A program made the translations under genes and the position numbers. 64,000 bases of DNA from Cryptomeria japonica (lineage: Eukaryota; Streptophyta; Pinopsida; Cupressales; Cupressaceae), in assembly GCF_030272615.1 (NCBI RefSeq), contig NC_081406.1, forward strand, positions 216,760,997 to 216,824,996, written 5' to 3'. Numbering within the stretch: position 1 is the first letter of the stretch; the number at the start of each line of letters is the position of its first letter. The notes under the pieces were generated by a model. That model worked only from the letters and a program-made list of their open reading frames with translations, had not been told where the DNA came from and ran no database searches. This document shows positions 45,024 through 55,655 of the stretch, one piece after another.

Positions 45024-47246
45024 ATGGTTGAAACCCGTCTTCAAAAATCTAGGAGAAAAGCTAAAGAGGCTCAAGAATCCACAAACATGAGTTCTTATGA
45101 GTATGATAACGATCTATTTTTCAATCCTGAGCACACTACATTGCCTGACATGGATGTTTATAGAAACATTCCAAATGTGGAAAACGCGGACACTACAAAC
45201 AACAATGCTACACACAATGACAATGTGGACAACTTTTCAATACATTCAGCAGATGTAGAAGAATCCATTATGAATCTCCATTTCAATAGATTGGTTGAAG
45301 AAATAATGAGGAGGGATAGACAATACTTCTTACACATGATGGCACAAAGTGGAGCCAAGATACCTCATGATTTTGACATGTCTCAACTTATGGAAAACTG
45401 ACCCTCGCAACAAACTCACTCCAACATGGATCAAAGGAGACCTAATAGTGGAGGAAATAGAGGACCACATATGGTACCTGAATCACCATCAGCTTTGCTT
45501 CAAAAACCAAAAGTCCCACATACACATGCTCAAACATATGATACTTACCTTCGAAGACCATTATGGAAGTCTTATGCAGATAGATATGCTCAAGCTATGG
45601 ATCAACCAAAACAATTGGACATTCAAAGGCATGCTCAAAATTTGGACACAAGGAAACCCCATGTCAAATTTTGGGGCAACACATTAGAACATGACATGCC
45701 TGTAGAATATGGTATACATGCGCAAAATAGATATGGGGTTCCTCAACATGAAGCTATACCAAGTGCTCCATATATGCCGCATCAATATAGACCTCCTCCA
45801 TATGAACATGTGTATGATCAATATCATCCATACATGCAATATGCTCCTCCTACAATTGGTGCTTCAAACATGGGGTATGCATCAAGAAGTCGATCTCCAC
45901 CTAAGAGCAATTTGGAGCAACAAATCAGAGATTTACAAAAGAAAATGGAGGACATAAATACACCAAAACCAACATACACAATGAGAGACATATGTCCTTA
46001 TCCATTTGACAAGAGCATTCCAATGCCTCCATTTCCTGCACACTTTGTGATGCCTAAATTTGACAAGTATAGAGGAAAAGGGGACCCCAAGGCACACATA
46101 AGACAATTTTTCATAGCTTGCATTGAGGTAGTGGTAGAAGAAACATATTTGATGAGATTGTTCCCACAAAGCTTAGGCGATCAAGCTATGGAATGGTTCT
46201 CTCAACTACCACCTAGTATTAAGTCATGGGGTGACTTAGCAGAGGCATTTATTCAACATTTCTCCTACAATATAGAGACAGATATCTCAATCACTACTTT
46301 GTGCAATACTAAGTAAAAAGAAGGAGAATCTTTTGCATCATTTTTGCAAAGATGGAGAAATCTAGCTAGCAGGTGCTCTTGTGAAATTCCACAGAAACAA
46401 ATGGTAGAGATGTTCACACAAAATGTTAACAAAGACATTGGTTATGATCTAAGGAAAGCTTGTTTGTCCACCTTCAAGGATGTCATTGAAAAAGGCTTAG
46501 CAACAAAAAAGGTTCTAATTGAACAAGGAGTCATTAAGATATTCAAGGAAAACAAAGATGACTTTAAAGGAAAAGACAAGCCAAGATTTTGGAATAAAAA
46601 CAAAAACACAGTCAATGATGGTGTTGTTGATGCCAACACAGTGCGACCCAAATTCATCTTTTCGGGATCAAGTTCTACAAACAATCAAGTGAATACTCAA
46701 ACAACTTCTAGACCATGAAGGAAGTACACCCCGTTGGGAGAACCACTTGAATCAGTATTCAAAAAGCTTGTGGCAAACAAAGTGATCACAGTTCCAGATT
46801 TTCCTCCATATGAACCAAAGGTCAAACCAAATTGGTGGAATGATGATGAGTATTGTGAATTTCATAAGAGCAAGGGTCATAAGACAGGAAATTATCATCG
46901 ACTGAAGAACATCGTGCAAGATCTCATTGATAGAGGTGACATTGAGATTGAGGGACACTCATCCAATCAAGAACATGAGATGTTTAAGGAACCATTCCAA
47001 AAGCATGACAAGGGAAAAGCTAAAGTCACAGATGATCAAGCCAACTATACTAGAGCATCTTACAACTATGATTCAACTATCAATCATATCTCGATGGACA
47101 ATCATGTCTCTACTATTATCATCAAGGACAAAACTCCTGAGGGTTCTACCCAACGACCCAAGATTGTCCTAAGAGGTGTTGGATCTTCTTCCGAACCTAC
47201 CTCTGAATGTCATGTTACAACCCATCGAGGTAAAATTACTTTGTAA
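45024..47246 (+). pseudogene. G3 gag, interrupted by nonsense changes only
   Basis: ATG at 45024 ('MVETRLQKSRRKAKEAQEST'). The retrotransposon gag core is at 46050-46530: 'MPKFDKYRGKGDPKAHIRQF', 'WFSQLPPSIKSWGDLAEAF', 'ESFASFLQRWRNLASRC'. A modified knuckle 'CEFHKSKGHKTGN' sits near 46855, with Tyr where the last Cys is expected. The frame never shifts from 45024 to 49127. Only four stops occur: TGA 45399-45401, TAA 46314-46316, TGA 46716-46718 and TAA 47244-47246. All can be read as CGA-to-TGA or CAA-to-TAA. Gag packages the element RNA. Confidence 0.85.
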
Positions 47247-47390
47247 GGTGCTCCAGCCAAGAACATCGCTTCTTCATCAACCAAACCTGAGTATGACCTT
47301 GTAGAACAGTTAGGGAAGACACCCGCACTCATCTCCATACTTGAGCTCTTACGTATATCCCCCACTCATAAAGTTATTCTTGACAAAATA

Positions 47391-49127
47391 TTGAGAGACA
47401 CTGCCATTCCTACTAATCTGAACGTGGACCAATTTCAAGCCATGGTGGGATACCTTTCCATTCCACACTCCCTTACATTCACAGAAGCTGATGACACCTC
47501 CGTAAGTCAGCCACATAATGCACCATTACACATTGAAGCCTTCATACACAAACATAGAATCAAACAAGTCCTGATAGATGGAGGAGCAGGTTTGAACATT
47601 TGTACATTGAGCACTATTAAACAATTGGGATATTCTGAAAAAGCTATGAATGCTACAAATAAAATTACCATCAAGGCATATGATGATGAAGAGCGTTCAT
47701 CCAAGGGTACAGTCACCTTATCTCTCAGAGTTGGGCCAGTTACAAAAGATGTGGTTTGTCAAGTCCTAGACCTGGATCTCACATACAACATATTGCTAGG
47801 ACATCCATGGACTCATGAAATGAGCGTAGTCCCTTCTACATATCATCGATGTATCAAGTTTCCTCATAATGGAGTTGAAGTGACCGTCAAAGCAGATCCA
47901 AATCCATTCATATATTGCAACAATATGCAACCTCAATCAGAAATAACAATCCCAACCAATCAAGAGGCTATTCCTTCATCGACATATGTGGATCCAAAAT
48001 CCTTGAAAGCTTCTACATCAAATCAAGCAGAGATCAAAGAAGAATTCAAGATTAAAGACATGGGATGTGGTGAGTATATATTTCATGTTGACCAACTCCC
48101 ATTATCTCCTAAGGTATTCTGTCAACAGGAACAACCTACAAACAATTTGCAATGCCAAAGAATTGGGTGTGGACCACCTAGTGTTGTGGCTACTAAGTCC
48201 AAATGCAAATCTCCTCTAGTGGTGCAAGCAACTCTTGATATCAATAGTCCTAAGAGTGGTTCCAACAAAGAATCTATTGAGCGTATCGCCAGCCCTCTTG
48301 ATAACTCACATAGCCTTACCATTTCATCCACTCATTCCATTTCCACTCCACTTCCAAACTTGGATCAACAAGAATCACAAAAGCCCTTAGTCATTGGGGA
48401 TCAAGAATCAAGCTTTGAAAAGAAAAATCTAAAAGTCAAAACTAAAGAAAAGTCCTTTAGTCCAAATCAAAATCAAAAGCTACTGGACTCTGCAAAAATC
48501 AAAGTCAAGGATAAAAATCCTATGAAAGAAAAAGAACAAGAGTTGATCTCCCCTAATACCAAAATAACTAGAGGCAAAAGTTCTACAATTTCAAGTCAAA
48601 AAGCATACTTGTTGATCCTAAGTCTCCATCATGCCATCATACTTTCACTTCTTTTCATAGTCATAAGCCTTCATAACTCATCCACTTGTTCCACACATCA
48701 TTTCCCTTCTGGTGATACATCATGGACCTTTAATGGAGCTTCCTTGAAGGACTTTGTTATTAGGGATGCCCAAACTTCTTCAGGTGACACGCATACGGGC
48801 CTGTGTAGTCCACACACTAGTAATTCTATCTCAGTTCCTTCATCGAGGAAGACATTCACTCGAGCTACACATCATTCAGTCAAGGAACAATGCAACAACA
48901 ATCACAAAGTCAAGCCTCACACATTTGAGGTAGGGGACTTAGTTCTCAGAGAAAACCCCAAAAATCAGCAAGACAGAGAGAAGAAGGGCAAGTTCGAACC
49001 AAATTGGCTTGGTCCTTACATCATTATAGCAGCATATGGATCTGGGGCATATCAGCTCTCAACTATAGAAGGTAAACCTTTGGAGGATCCTATCAACAGC
49101 ATGCATCTTCGCAGATTTTACACATAG
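47391..49127 (+). CDS. G3 protease joined to an integrase C-terminal domain, open for 578 codons
   Basis: It is in frame with gag. The protease part (about residues 50-160) reads 'QVLIDGGAGLNICTLSTIKQ' with DGG in the position of the catalytic Asp-Ser/Thr-Gly, and 'DLDLTYNILLGHPWTHEM'. A 250-residue Ser/Lys-rich linker follows. It contains a hydrophobic run of 22 residues (YLLILSLHHAIILSLLFIVISL, residues about 405-426) that could span a membrane or be a remnant. The last 75 residues are an integrase C-terminal domain: 'FEVGDLVLRENPKNQQ', 'GKFEPNWLGPYII' and 'PINSMHLRRFY'. RT, RNase H and integrase core are missing, yet the joint is in frame. Because stops upstream block gag-pol, the product is probably not made, although the segment itself is intact. 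Confidence 0.75.
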   Translation: MRDTAIPTNLNVDQFQAMVGYLSIPHSLTFTEADDTSVSQPHNAPLHIEAFIHKHRIKQVLIDGGAGLNICTLSTIKQLGYSEKAMNATNKITIKAYDDEERSSKGTVTLSLRVGPVTKDVVCQVLDLDLTYNILLGHPWTHEMSVVPSTYHRCIKFPHNGVEVTVKADPNPFIYCNNMQPQSEITIPTNQEAIPSSTYVDPKSLKASTSNQAEIKEEFKIKDMGCGEYIFHVDQLPLSPKVFCQQEQPTNNLQCQRIGCGPPSVVATKSKCKSPLVVQATLDINSPKSGSNKESIERIASPLDNSHSLTISSTHSISTPLPNLDQQESQKPLVIGDQESSFEKKNLKVKTKEKSFSPNQNQKLLDSAKIKVKDKNPMKEKEQELISPNTKITRGKSSTISSQKAYLLILSLHHAIILSLLFIVISLHNSSTCSTHHFPSGDTSWTFNGASLKDFVIRDAQTSSGDTHTGLCSPHTSNSISVPSSRKTFTRATHHSVKEQCNNNHKVKPHTFEVGDLVLRENPKNQQDREKKGKFEPNWLGPYIIIAAYGSGAYQLSTIEGKPLEDPINSMHLRRFYT

Positions 49128-50835
49128 TTCTTCAGAATATCCTAATTCAAAAATACAAAAAAATCAAAAAAATTCAAAAATACAAAAAAATTATAAAAAC
49201 AAAAAAATCGTTACTTGGTGAAAACCTGGCAAACAGGTGCCTTGTGACACAAAAAAAATTGAAAAATCAAAAAAGTAAAGAGAAATAATCTCGTCCAACG
49301 GTGAAAATCACTTCGGTGGCGCCCTGGGCAAGTATCATAGTGAAAACTGGGTCACCAGCGCCATGCGTAGAGACATTGCTCCTCCCTCCTTCAGGATTCT
49401 CTTTCATCCTTCACTTTGCACACACTCATGACCAATTCACTCATAATAAACTTACCCATTCCCATCATGGCTTGTTATTGATCTACCTAAGATTGGTTAG
49501 TCATTCATAATAAACCTCCCTTTCCAGCCATAATAAATCAGATCCTATCTGTGACTATGGAAAATCCTACGTCTAGTGATGGGTGTGGAACTAAGAACAT
49601 CACATGTTTCAAGGAGTACAGTTTCTTCCAGCTTCCTTTAGTCTATCCACGCACAATCTGCAATAAAGCAACATTTTGCATCACAGATCCGCAATAAAGT
49701 TTCATCTTCTCCACAATAAAGTATCAGTTTCATGGATTCAGTCAGTTTCAGATGAGACACAGCAGCAACAATGAGCTTCAACAAATCAAATCTTTCAACA
49801 GACTCAGACAACATATGGTTCAGTGCTATCTATCCTTTTTGTGAAAGTAAACATTGTGACCACAATCAAATAAGACTTATACAAGTGACAAGAGACACTA
49901 AACTTGAGGACTACAGTGGATGTTGGTGTCGAGTCTTGGTTTTCTTTTGATTTTATCTTTTGGTGACATGTCTTTTAGCTTTTCCAGGATGTCTCTGACT
50001 AGAGATTCTATCTCCAGGATGTCTTTGACTAGAAAGGCGAGGATGGGGTATCGTCACCTATTTGCATTTGCTATCTGTGGATTGTCTTTTAGTAATGCTA
50101 TGACTTGTCCAAGGATATGAGGACACTGCGAGTCTAGTATGAACTGGGACATTCCTTGTTTGTGACTGTCTTATCTCCATGCAAATAGGTACAATGACTT
50201 TCTGGGTTAAACATATGCCTCGATTGTCATAACCTACTTGCCATAATAAAACTCAATGATGATAACGCACAAGAAGCTCTTTCACGTTCATATCTTCTAT
50301 CTTCCATCCCCCTTTCGTGATTGTCTTCCATCGTCCTTCTTGAGTTCGTGTAGCCTACTATCACATGACTGAGTATAATGACACACCAAAAACATTTGCA
50401 TTTCATGTAGTTGCACCTACATTACCACATATAAGCATTTCATACATACATATAGATATCACAACTGCATCACATCCTGCACACAACACTTGTTAACACA
50501 ATTTACATTTGCATTATCATATTCATCTGCATTACATACATTCACATTTGCATCATGCATACACATATAAAACATAAAAGAACAAAAAAAATATATTGCA
50601 TTTTATCATATACATATTTGCGTCCATATCATAAGCATCACATAGAAACATACATCATGAAACATCTCATCACATAGGTACACATGCATATAGCTACCGC
50701 AAAGATGAATCATCTCATATATATATAAAGTGTCATGATACAATGATGTCAAAATCATATGGCTACAATCACCCGTAGGTGTCTACATCATCATACAAAA
50801 TGGTACAATACTGATACATAGGGAGCCCTCTACGG
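49128..50835 (+). other. G3 3' region, first part
   Basis: Non-coding on both strands as far as I can see. It begins with an A-rich stretch of 'caaaaaaat' units (49140-49270). A short segment with 'cggtggcgccctgggcaag' and 'gtcaccagcgccatgcg' follows near 49311-49366. 'caataaag' recurs four times near 49660-49725. A CAT-rich low-complexity stretch lies at 50395-50720. Confidence 0.5.
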
Positions 50836-51384
50836 CTATGATGAATTCCCTTCCTCAAAGCCGGTTGGCCTCGATGGAGTTTGAGCCCTAGAAGGACCCA
50901 CCCCAAGATCATCTCTCCTGGCCCCTGTGTCCCCTGCAGCCACCCCTCGTGTCGCCCTATCTAGACAGAGGAACCCACTGATAACTCCTGCCAACACTGT
51001 TGGTAGTGCTAATCCTGTCCATATCATGGTATCCCATGCCGCATGTCCCACCCTCATCTCCAGTCCTAGATCCTAGAACACTCATCTCAGTGTATCCCTA
51101 TCTCCGTCTCGATCACAGGGTACTAACTCCCCATCGATCGGTATCCGCAGAATCCTGTATACATCCTCCAAGGTGACTATCATCTCACCCATCGGCAAAT
51201 ACAAACTACAAGTCTTTGAATGCCATCTCTCAGCCAGCACAGTCAGCAAACCCATGTTTTCCCGAAACTCAGGCACATACAAAATATGTCTCAGACCCAT
51301 AGCCTCAATAGCCGCTCGGTCCTGAAATGACAACTCAGGTCACAATCTCTGAGTCGATGGGAATCTCTCTCGTGACTCTAGCAT
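50836..51384 (-). pseudogene. Antisense plant-mobile-domain (PMD/MAIN-like) ORF captured in G3
   Basis: On the opposite strand to gag, one frame runs from the ATG at 51384 to 50836 with only three stops (near 51340, 51082 and 51073), again readable as Arg or Gln codons changed by C-to-T. The translation has the plant mobile domain signature: 'AIEAMGLRHILYVPEFRE', 'LLTVLAERWHSKTCSLYLP', 'GEMIVTLEDVYRILRIPIDG'. It covers only the N-terminal part of that domain. The C-terminal third is Gly/Ala/Arg-rich with no known motif. PMD proteins (MAIN/MAIL in Arabidopsis) act in nuclear gene silencing and are known to be carried by transposons. Its place between pol and the 3' LTR, in antisense, suggests capture by the element. 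Confidence 0.72.
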
Positions 51385-51440
51385 AGGCAAATACTCCTGC
51401 AGTCAAGCAACTCAATCATGTCAGTTATAGTGGCATTCAC

Positions 51441-51712
51441 TGTTTATCACAAAATGCTACTCGCTATCTAAATGCATATGGCTATCTACTCTAGTGACAC
51501 TCATTGTTCATCACAAAGTGTTACTGATTATCCTAGTGGTAATCCTTGTTCATCACAAAGTACTACATGTGTGACACTCCCTGTTCATCACAAAGTGTTG
51601 CTCACATTTGCACTCCCTGTTCATCACAAAGTGCTGCTCATATTTTAGTACTCCCTGTTCATCACAAAGTACTATATCTTGGTACTCATTGTTCATCACA
51701 AAGTGCCTTGAT
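51441..51712. repeat. Seven copies of a 21-nt motif in the G3 3' region
   Basis: 'tgttcatcacaaagtgctac' with small changes starts at 51441, 51505, 51547, 51582, 51618, 51656 and 51690. The spacing is 34-64 bp and settles at 34-38 bp in the second half. The intervening sequences differ. A related 'tgttcatcacagaactgcc' lies at 51781. Confidence 0.85.
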
Positions 51713-52340
51713 CTATCCTAGTCTTCCTAGAGGACCTGCTTGAGTGTATCCTCTCAGCAGCTTATCCAATCGACAGCGTATGTTCATCACAGAACTGCCG
51801 ATTTGACCTAGAAGATGCAAATTCATACTTTTCAAATGCAAACATGCTTTCTTGACATAAATGTGCATTTATTACATTACCTAGTATGCATTAATGACAA
51901 CAATAAATGCATCAAAGTATGAGGAGGTTCTGTGGTACTCACTGGCTCTCCTGCCTCTACTGGCCTCTAGAATCGATGAACACGGTCGAATCTGTGAGTG
52001 AGAGCCATCGCTGCTGACTGCTGCTGCCCTTTTCTCTCTTTGCACTCTAATCTTGTGAATGTGTAGATGACAATGAGGATGTATTTTCCCTCGTGGTCTA
52101 TCTTATAGCCTTCCCTAGCCCTCGCCTTCATTTTCTGAGTCAGTCTTCGTTATCCCGTGACTTTGTCACTTTATTCGGTCAATCCATTCTAGCCTTTCTT
52201 TCTTATCGAGAGATTGTCTGCAATCTTTTTAGACATTTTCATCCAATCTCTTGAGGGGGCATATCATTCCCATCCTAGGGCAACTTTGTATCAGTTCATC
52301 TTATCTTCTTTGAAACAACGCAACAAGTCGCATTGTCTCA
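51713..52340 (+). other. G3 3' region, last part
   Basis: No ORF or repeat beyond the neighbouring array. Slightly higher GC than the LTR. Confidence 0.45.
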
Positions 52341-52353
52341 AAGAGGGGCAAAA
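52341..52353 (+). other. G3 polypurine tract
   Basis: AAGAGGGGCAAAA directly before the 3' LTR. Confidence 0.85.
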
Positions 52354-53134
52354 TGTAGACACCTAAAATTGTCCAGTCTAATTAAATAAATATTTTATTT
52401 ATTTAATTATCTAAGCTTAATTCTTCTATTAATTAAATAAATCCTTATTTATTTAATTAATTCATTTATCCTCTTCTAGCCTTATTTCTCATTTAAATAA
52501 ATACATTTATTTATTTAAATTATCCTTTTCCTAAATTAAATAAATATTCTTATTTATTTAAATATCCTACTTCTTCTATTAATTAAATAAATCTTTATTT
52601 ATTTAATTAATTCATTAACCTTTTCTACACATGACACATGTCATTCATCTCTTAATTCCTACACTACCTACCTCTTTCATTATTTTATTATTTCTTCTAC
52701 CTACCCTCTAATACTAACCGACCTATTTTTTACACCTCTCAATCTTATCCCTCCATTTCATATTGTGTCTTCTATTTAAGAAGATGCCTTCTTCATTATC
52801 AAACCCTAATCACTCATCCTAATCAACAATTTGGAGGACTTGACTACACTACGATCCTACTTGCAACCACATTCCATTCTTTGTTGAGCTCTTGTGCACA
52901 TAAAATCTGAGAGCAAATATATCAAGCAAGATCAATAGAGATAGGAAGAATGGAGATCAAAACCCTATTAGACATGTGATGGTATAATCTTTGTGATTTC
53001 GTTTGATTTGCATTGTCTTAGGTAATCTTCATATGTTATGGTGGATCTTTGTTGTTGTTAAGCTAGGGTTTTGTGGTTGAATTCATTTAGCCTTTCAATA
53101 TTGTTATTATTGTTATCCATTTTCACCATATACA
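52354..53134 (+). repeat. G3 3' LTR
   Basis: 781 bp, about 99% identical to the 5' copy by hand comparison. Ends CCATATACA. Confidence 0.92.
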
Positions 53135-53136
53135 CA

Positions 53137-53933
53137 TGGTACAACCATAATCTGATGGGCCCTCAAAGAGAACAAGACATATCATGCAACAAGAGTAACA
53201 CAATGGAAGCAACAACAAAACATAGATAAAATGCAAAATGAGATATCTGTATCATCATAGCATCATCATAGAACATCCGGTAAGCAACCAGTTACATGTA
53301 GGAAAATATGCCAGATTACAATTCATCTAGATCTCTAAGAGGCATCTAAATTACAATTCCCAAAATTAGGATCCTCCTAATTTTTCCAATGCCCTCCTAA
53401 GGATCACATAAAAAAATATATATACCCTCCAGAACAAATCCAAGTCAGCCACAAAAGATTACATTTACCAAGATAGGAAAATGAAACCTACAAATAGGTT
53501 GACCCCAAAAATGAAAGGAAAATCATCTGGGAAAGAATAGCCAAGGAGTGCGGATTGAAAGGAAGGTTGGCCAAGGACTCAAGATCATCAAGCAAGGCAC
53601 TAAATAGATCCAAAAGACAATAAATCACTCCATATGAGAAGGAATCAACATAAAAGACAATAAGCTCAAAATTATTCTAGAACCAGGAAATAGTCACTCC
53701 GGAAGGAATAACTCTTTGGAAAAGAATCAGAATGAATCAAGAAACTAGAATAATGCTCAAGGGCAAGCCTAGAAACTAAAAATCTAATTTGCAATGAAAA
53801 AGAACTATCTACTGGAACAAATTGAAGGAAAACACAGAAAACTGCTACCAAAACTTAACAAGAACAAAACTAAGGAAATATGTTTTTTCGATTGATGCAA
53901 GATTGCTCATAGACTAGGTATGCTCCTGCATAA
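53137..53933 (-). repeat. G4 3' LTR
   Basis: 797 bp. The first three bases on the plus strand overlap the CATGG duplication made by G3. Confidence 0.8.
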
Positions 53934-54399
53934 GACACCCCAAGTAGAAAGCGATGTTCCATGAGAGGCAAATCATGAACATCAAAAAGGATTTACGATA
54001 TAGATCCCATGCTCATTTCTGATCCAAACATCTTCTTTGTTTACAAACCTCTTCCTTACCTCATCTAGAACCTCAACTAGATTTTCTAACTCCTAGTTCT
54101 CCTTACTTCTCTTTCCTTGCTTTAGACCTGCACACTGTCTCTGATTGATACTCTCTTTCTTTTACATCTGTGATTTATTTCTACTACAAGACTTCATCCA
54201 GTTCACCACCATAACCTTACTATCATCTGGTTCCTTCTTGCTATGAGACCTATCTATCAGACACTTATACAAATCCATACCTCCCTCTGGTATAACCTCT
54301 GCAACTAGTTCCTCAGGACTGCAACTTCTCTCAAGGCTCAAATTCCTCACTTCCTTCTATTTCTCCTTCAAATTTTTGGAAATTTGGAGGAAATTATTA
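53137..54399 (-). mobile_element. G4: 3' end of a G1-family element, cut by C4
   Basis: On the minus strand: the charged tail of the G1 type ('MRNLSLERSCSPEELVAEV', 'SHSKKEPDDSKVMVVNWMKS', 54350-54162), about 230 bp of further internal sequence, then a 797-bp LTR (53933-53137) that starts TTATGCAGGAG and ends GGTTGTACCA. The 797-bp length equals the reconstructed G1 3' LTR. It sits directly against G2 RT, so it inserted into G2. The rest of the element is beyond C4 and is not seen. Confidence 0.8.
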
Positions 54400-54988
54400 T
54401 GTGTTGCATTGATGTTTGTCATTGATGGAAACACCAACAATCTATCGGGTTCTGATAGATTGGTTGGTTTATGATATTGATCTAGAGATCATCTTTGGTA
54501 TGCTTTGGTTTGTGGAATTGGTTTGGACTGGTCAATCATATGTTCTTGATGTGTTTCATCATCTTTTGGCTTGAGACTTGATGATTTGGAAGCTATTATT
54601 TATTCTAGCAAGCTTTTTGGTTATCGGTAAGGGTTCTACCGGCAAAACTTTATTGAAGATATTTTGATGTACTTCATAATTGGTGTTGGTGTGGCTTCTA
54701 GATGATTCATGGGATGTTGTTGGTTATCTTGTTCATGTTCTAGTTGATTTGTGGTGTTGGATTTGGCTTATGGCAACCTATTTTGGGTCTGGTGCTATCT
54801 AGGTTATGGTCTGGTTTATGTAACATGTTGGTAGTTAATCCCGATGTGTTGTTGATTGGATTTATTGATTGGATTATGTTGTTTTGGTCTTTGACTGACT
54901 TGGATTATCATTAGTTTGTGGGTTTATGTAATGAATTTATTCTATTATCTTTTTAATGGCTAACCTAATTGTTTAGGTCCCAAGTTGG

Positions 54989-54997
54989 TATATATAT
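54989..54997 (+). promoter_or_regulatory. TATA box in the C4 LTR
   Basis: TATATATAT followed 7 nt later by AAGATC, as in C1. Confidence 0.5.
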
Positions 54998-55539
54998 GAT
55001 GTAAGATCTCTTTGTAGATCACCAGATGGAATTATGGTTATGGGATTATCTATGTGCGAATAAAGTTTTAATCATATGAAGAGGTTTTGGTCAATCATAG
55101 GCGATCAAATTGGGTTTGTGTAAGAGATTTAAGACCTCTAGTATTGAGCTTAACTAGAACTGTACTCAGGCATAGGAGACATTATCTTTGTAGTTCACTC
55201 TTCTTTCTGGATTGTAGTCTTGATTTCTATTGTAGTAAGTAAGGCTCCTTTTGCGATGATCAGTGTGCTCTAGGATGTTGGCCTTCCTACATGTTCAGAC
55301 CCCTCTCTTTGTAATCACATACTTATTGCAAAAGTATCATCTGATTATGGGTAGGCTTCCCACCATGGTTTTTCCCTTTACCCAGTTTTCCACATACAAA
55401 TAGTGGTGTTATGTGTTGTAGATGCTTGGTAAATGTTCTTTTATTTTTGTTTATGCTTAATTGTTATATCCGGTATTCCAGTATTTGGTTCAGGTATTCC
55501 GATAAAAGGTTTTTAGTGTTTAAAGTCATTTAACTTGTT

Positions 55540-55574
55540 GACAACTGATTCACTCCCCTCCCCTCTTAGTTGTC
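55540..55574 (+). promoter_or_regulatory. C-rich hairpin near the C4 LTR end
   Basis: Perfect arms GACAACT and AGTTGTC enclose a pyrimidine-rich loop with CCCCTCCCCTC, 25 nt before the LTR end. Confidence 0.68.
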
Positions 55575-55601
55575 CTCCAGTTATCTAAGCTATCTAACAA
55601 T

Positions 55602-55613
55602 TGGTATTAGAGC
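55602..55613 (+). other. C4 primer binding site
   Basis: TGGTATTAGAGC, the same variant of the initiator-Met site as in E1. Confidence 0.87.
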
Positions 55614-55655
55614 TTGGTCCTGTATGCAAAATCTTAACCACTTGAAGAAGATCTT

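Larger units (their letters stand above)
41690..53134 (+). mobile_element. G3: young gypsy (Tat-like) element lacking RT and integrase core
   Basis: Both LTRs are exactly 781 bp (41690-42470 and 52354-53134) and differ at about nine positions by hand count. Perfect duplications CATGG flank it (41685-41689 and 53135-53139). A 2.5-kb leader, a single frame for gag, protease and the integrase C-terminus (45024-49127), and a 3.2-kb 3' region follow. RT, RNase H and the integrase core are absent. The gag type (CEFH...GHKTGN knuckle region) and the general layout recall the Tat/Ogre and Athila groups. It is the youngest datable element in the window and probably non-autonomous. Confidence 0.88.
54400..55599 (+). 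repeat. C4 5' LTR
   Basis: About 1.2 kb from TGTGTTGCATTG (or TGTTGC two bases later) to TCTAACA. The 3' copy is outside the window. Confidence 0.8.

Noticed and set aside
45709-46169. Alternative frames in the G3 gag region
   Set aside because: They are out-of-frame shadows; the frame from 45024 carries the gag motifs.
51441-51712. Possible CRISPR-like array
   Set aside because: Plant nuclear DNA inside a retrotransposon, uneven spacing, no cas genes; it is a tandem repeat.
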